Positions 6,124 to 6,184 of a stretch of 6,184 nt of DNA are shown piece after piece. Position 1 is the first letter of the stretch, and every line of letters starts with the position of its first letter. The notes under the pieces were generated by a model that was not told the DNA's origin, did not search any database, and saw nothing but the letters and a program-made list of their open reading frames with translations. The stretch is taken from assembly GCA_002382045.1 (NCBI GenBank), contig DFZJ01000004.1, forward strand, positions 1 through 6,184. Reading direction: 5' to 3'. Position numbers and translations under genes: made by a program. Source of the stretch: Syntrophaceae bacterium UBA4059 (GTDB taxonomy: Bacteria; Desulfobacterota; Syntrophia; Syntrophales; Smithellaceae).

Positions 6124-6152
6124 CTTCTACACTATCTAGTCATAATCTTCAA
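6124..6152 (-). promoter_or_regulatory. Candidate promoter of tRNA-Arg
   Basis: On the minus strand TTGAAG (6152-6147) and TAGAAG (6129-6124) are separated by 17 bases. Initiation near 6117 would leave only a few bases before the mature tRNA 5' end at 6113. The stretch after the -10 is GC-rich (CACCGGGCG), as in many growth-regulated stable RNA promoters. Each hexamer matches the consensus at four of six positions, so the call is tentative. Confidence 0.4.
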
Positions 6153-6184
6153 TGAATAAAATGTAACTATTCAGCGTCTTTTTA

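Overview
The window is a compact, almost entirely minus-strand block from a bacterial chromosome. The order rpsF - rpsR - DUF2232 membrane protein - rplI - dnaB, with AGGAG-type ribosome binding sites, moderate base composition and a C-x2-C form of S18, is what I associate with Desulfobacterota (former Deltaproteobacteria, for example Geobacter- or Syntrophus-like lineages). The phylum is an inference from gene order and protein style, not from a search.

Layout, in the direction of minus-strand transcription (right to left). (1) 6113-6037: a complete tRNA-Arg(CCG) with encoded CCA and a plausible promoter just upstream. (2) 6009-5973: a perfect 15-bp inverted repeat flanked by A and T tracts, a bidirectional intrinsic terminator. 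(3) 5879-5978, plus strand: a previously hidden gene remnant. A good ribosome binding site and GTG start lead into about 20 residues resembling the N-terminus of bacterial glycerate 2-kinases (DUF4147/MOFRL family). A frame change follows, then the family's VIVLGVGKASA motif, and then the terminator. Nearly all of the gene is missing. (4) About 5692-5878: divergent upstream region with a candidate promoter for the lsrF-like gene. (5) 5691-3803: an lsrF-type thiolase/aldolase-fold gene translationally coupled (ATGA) to a zinc-dependent medium-chain dehydrogenase, probably a small carbohydrate or hydroxy-acid metabolism operon. (6) 3802-3682: gap with a candidate extended -10 promoter and a foldable leader for the ribosomal operon. 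(7) 3681-2: rpsF (TTG start), rpsR, the DUF2232 membrane protein, rplI and dnaB, ending with a complete dnaB stop at the window edge.

The ribosomal/replication cluster is conventional. The parts worth attention are the glycerate kinase remnant next to the tRNA, the lsrF homologue without visible AI-2 partners but paired with a zinc dehydrogenase, the non-ATG start of rpsF, the over-long apparent start of the DUF2232 gene, and the GC-rich hairpin between rpsR and that gene. I saw no CRISPR array, insertion sequence, intein or clearly novel multi-gene system.
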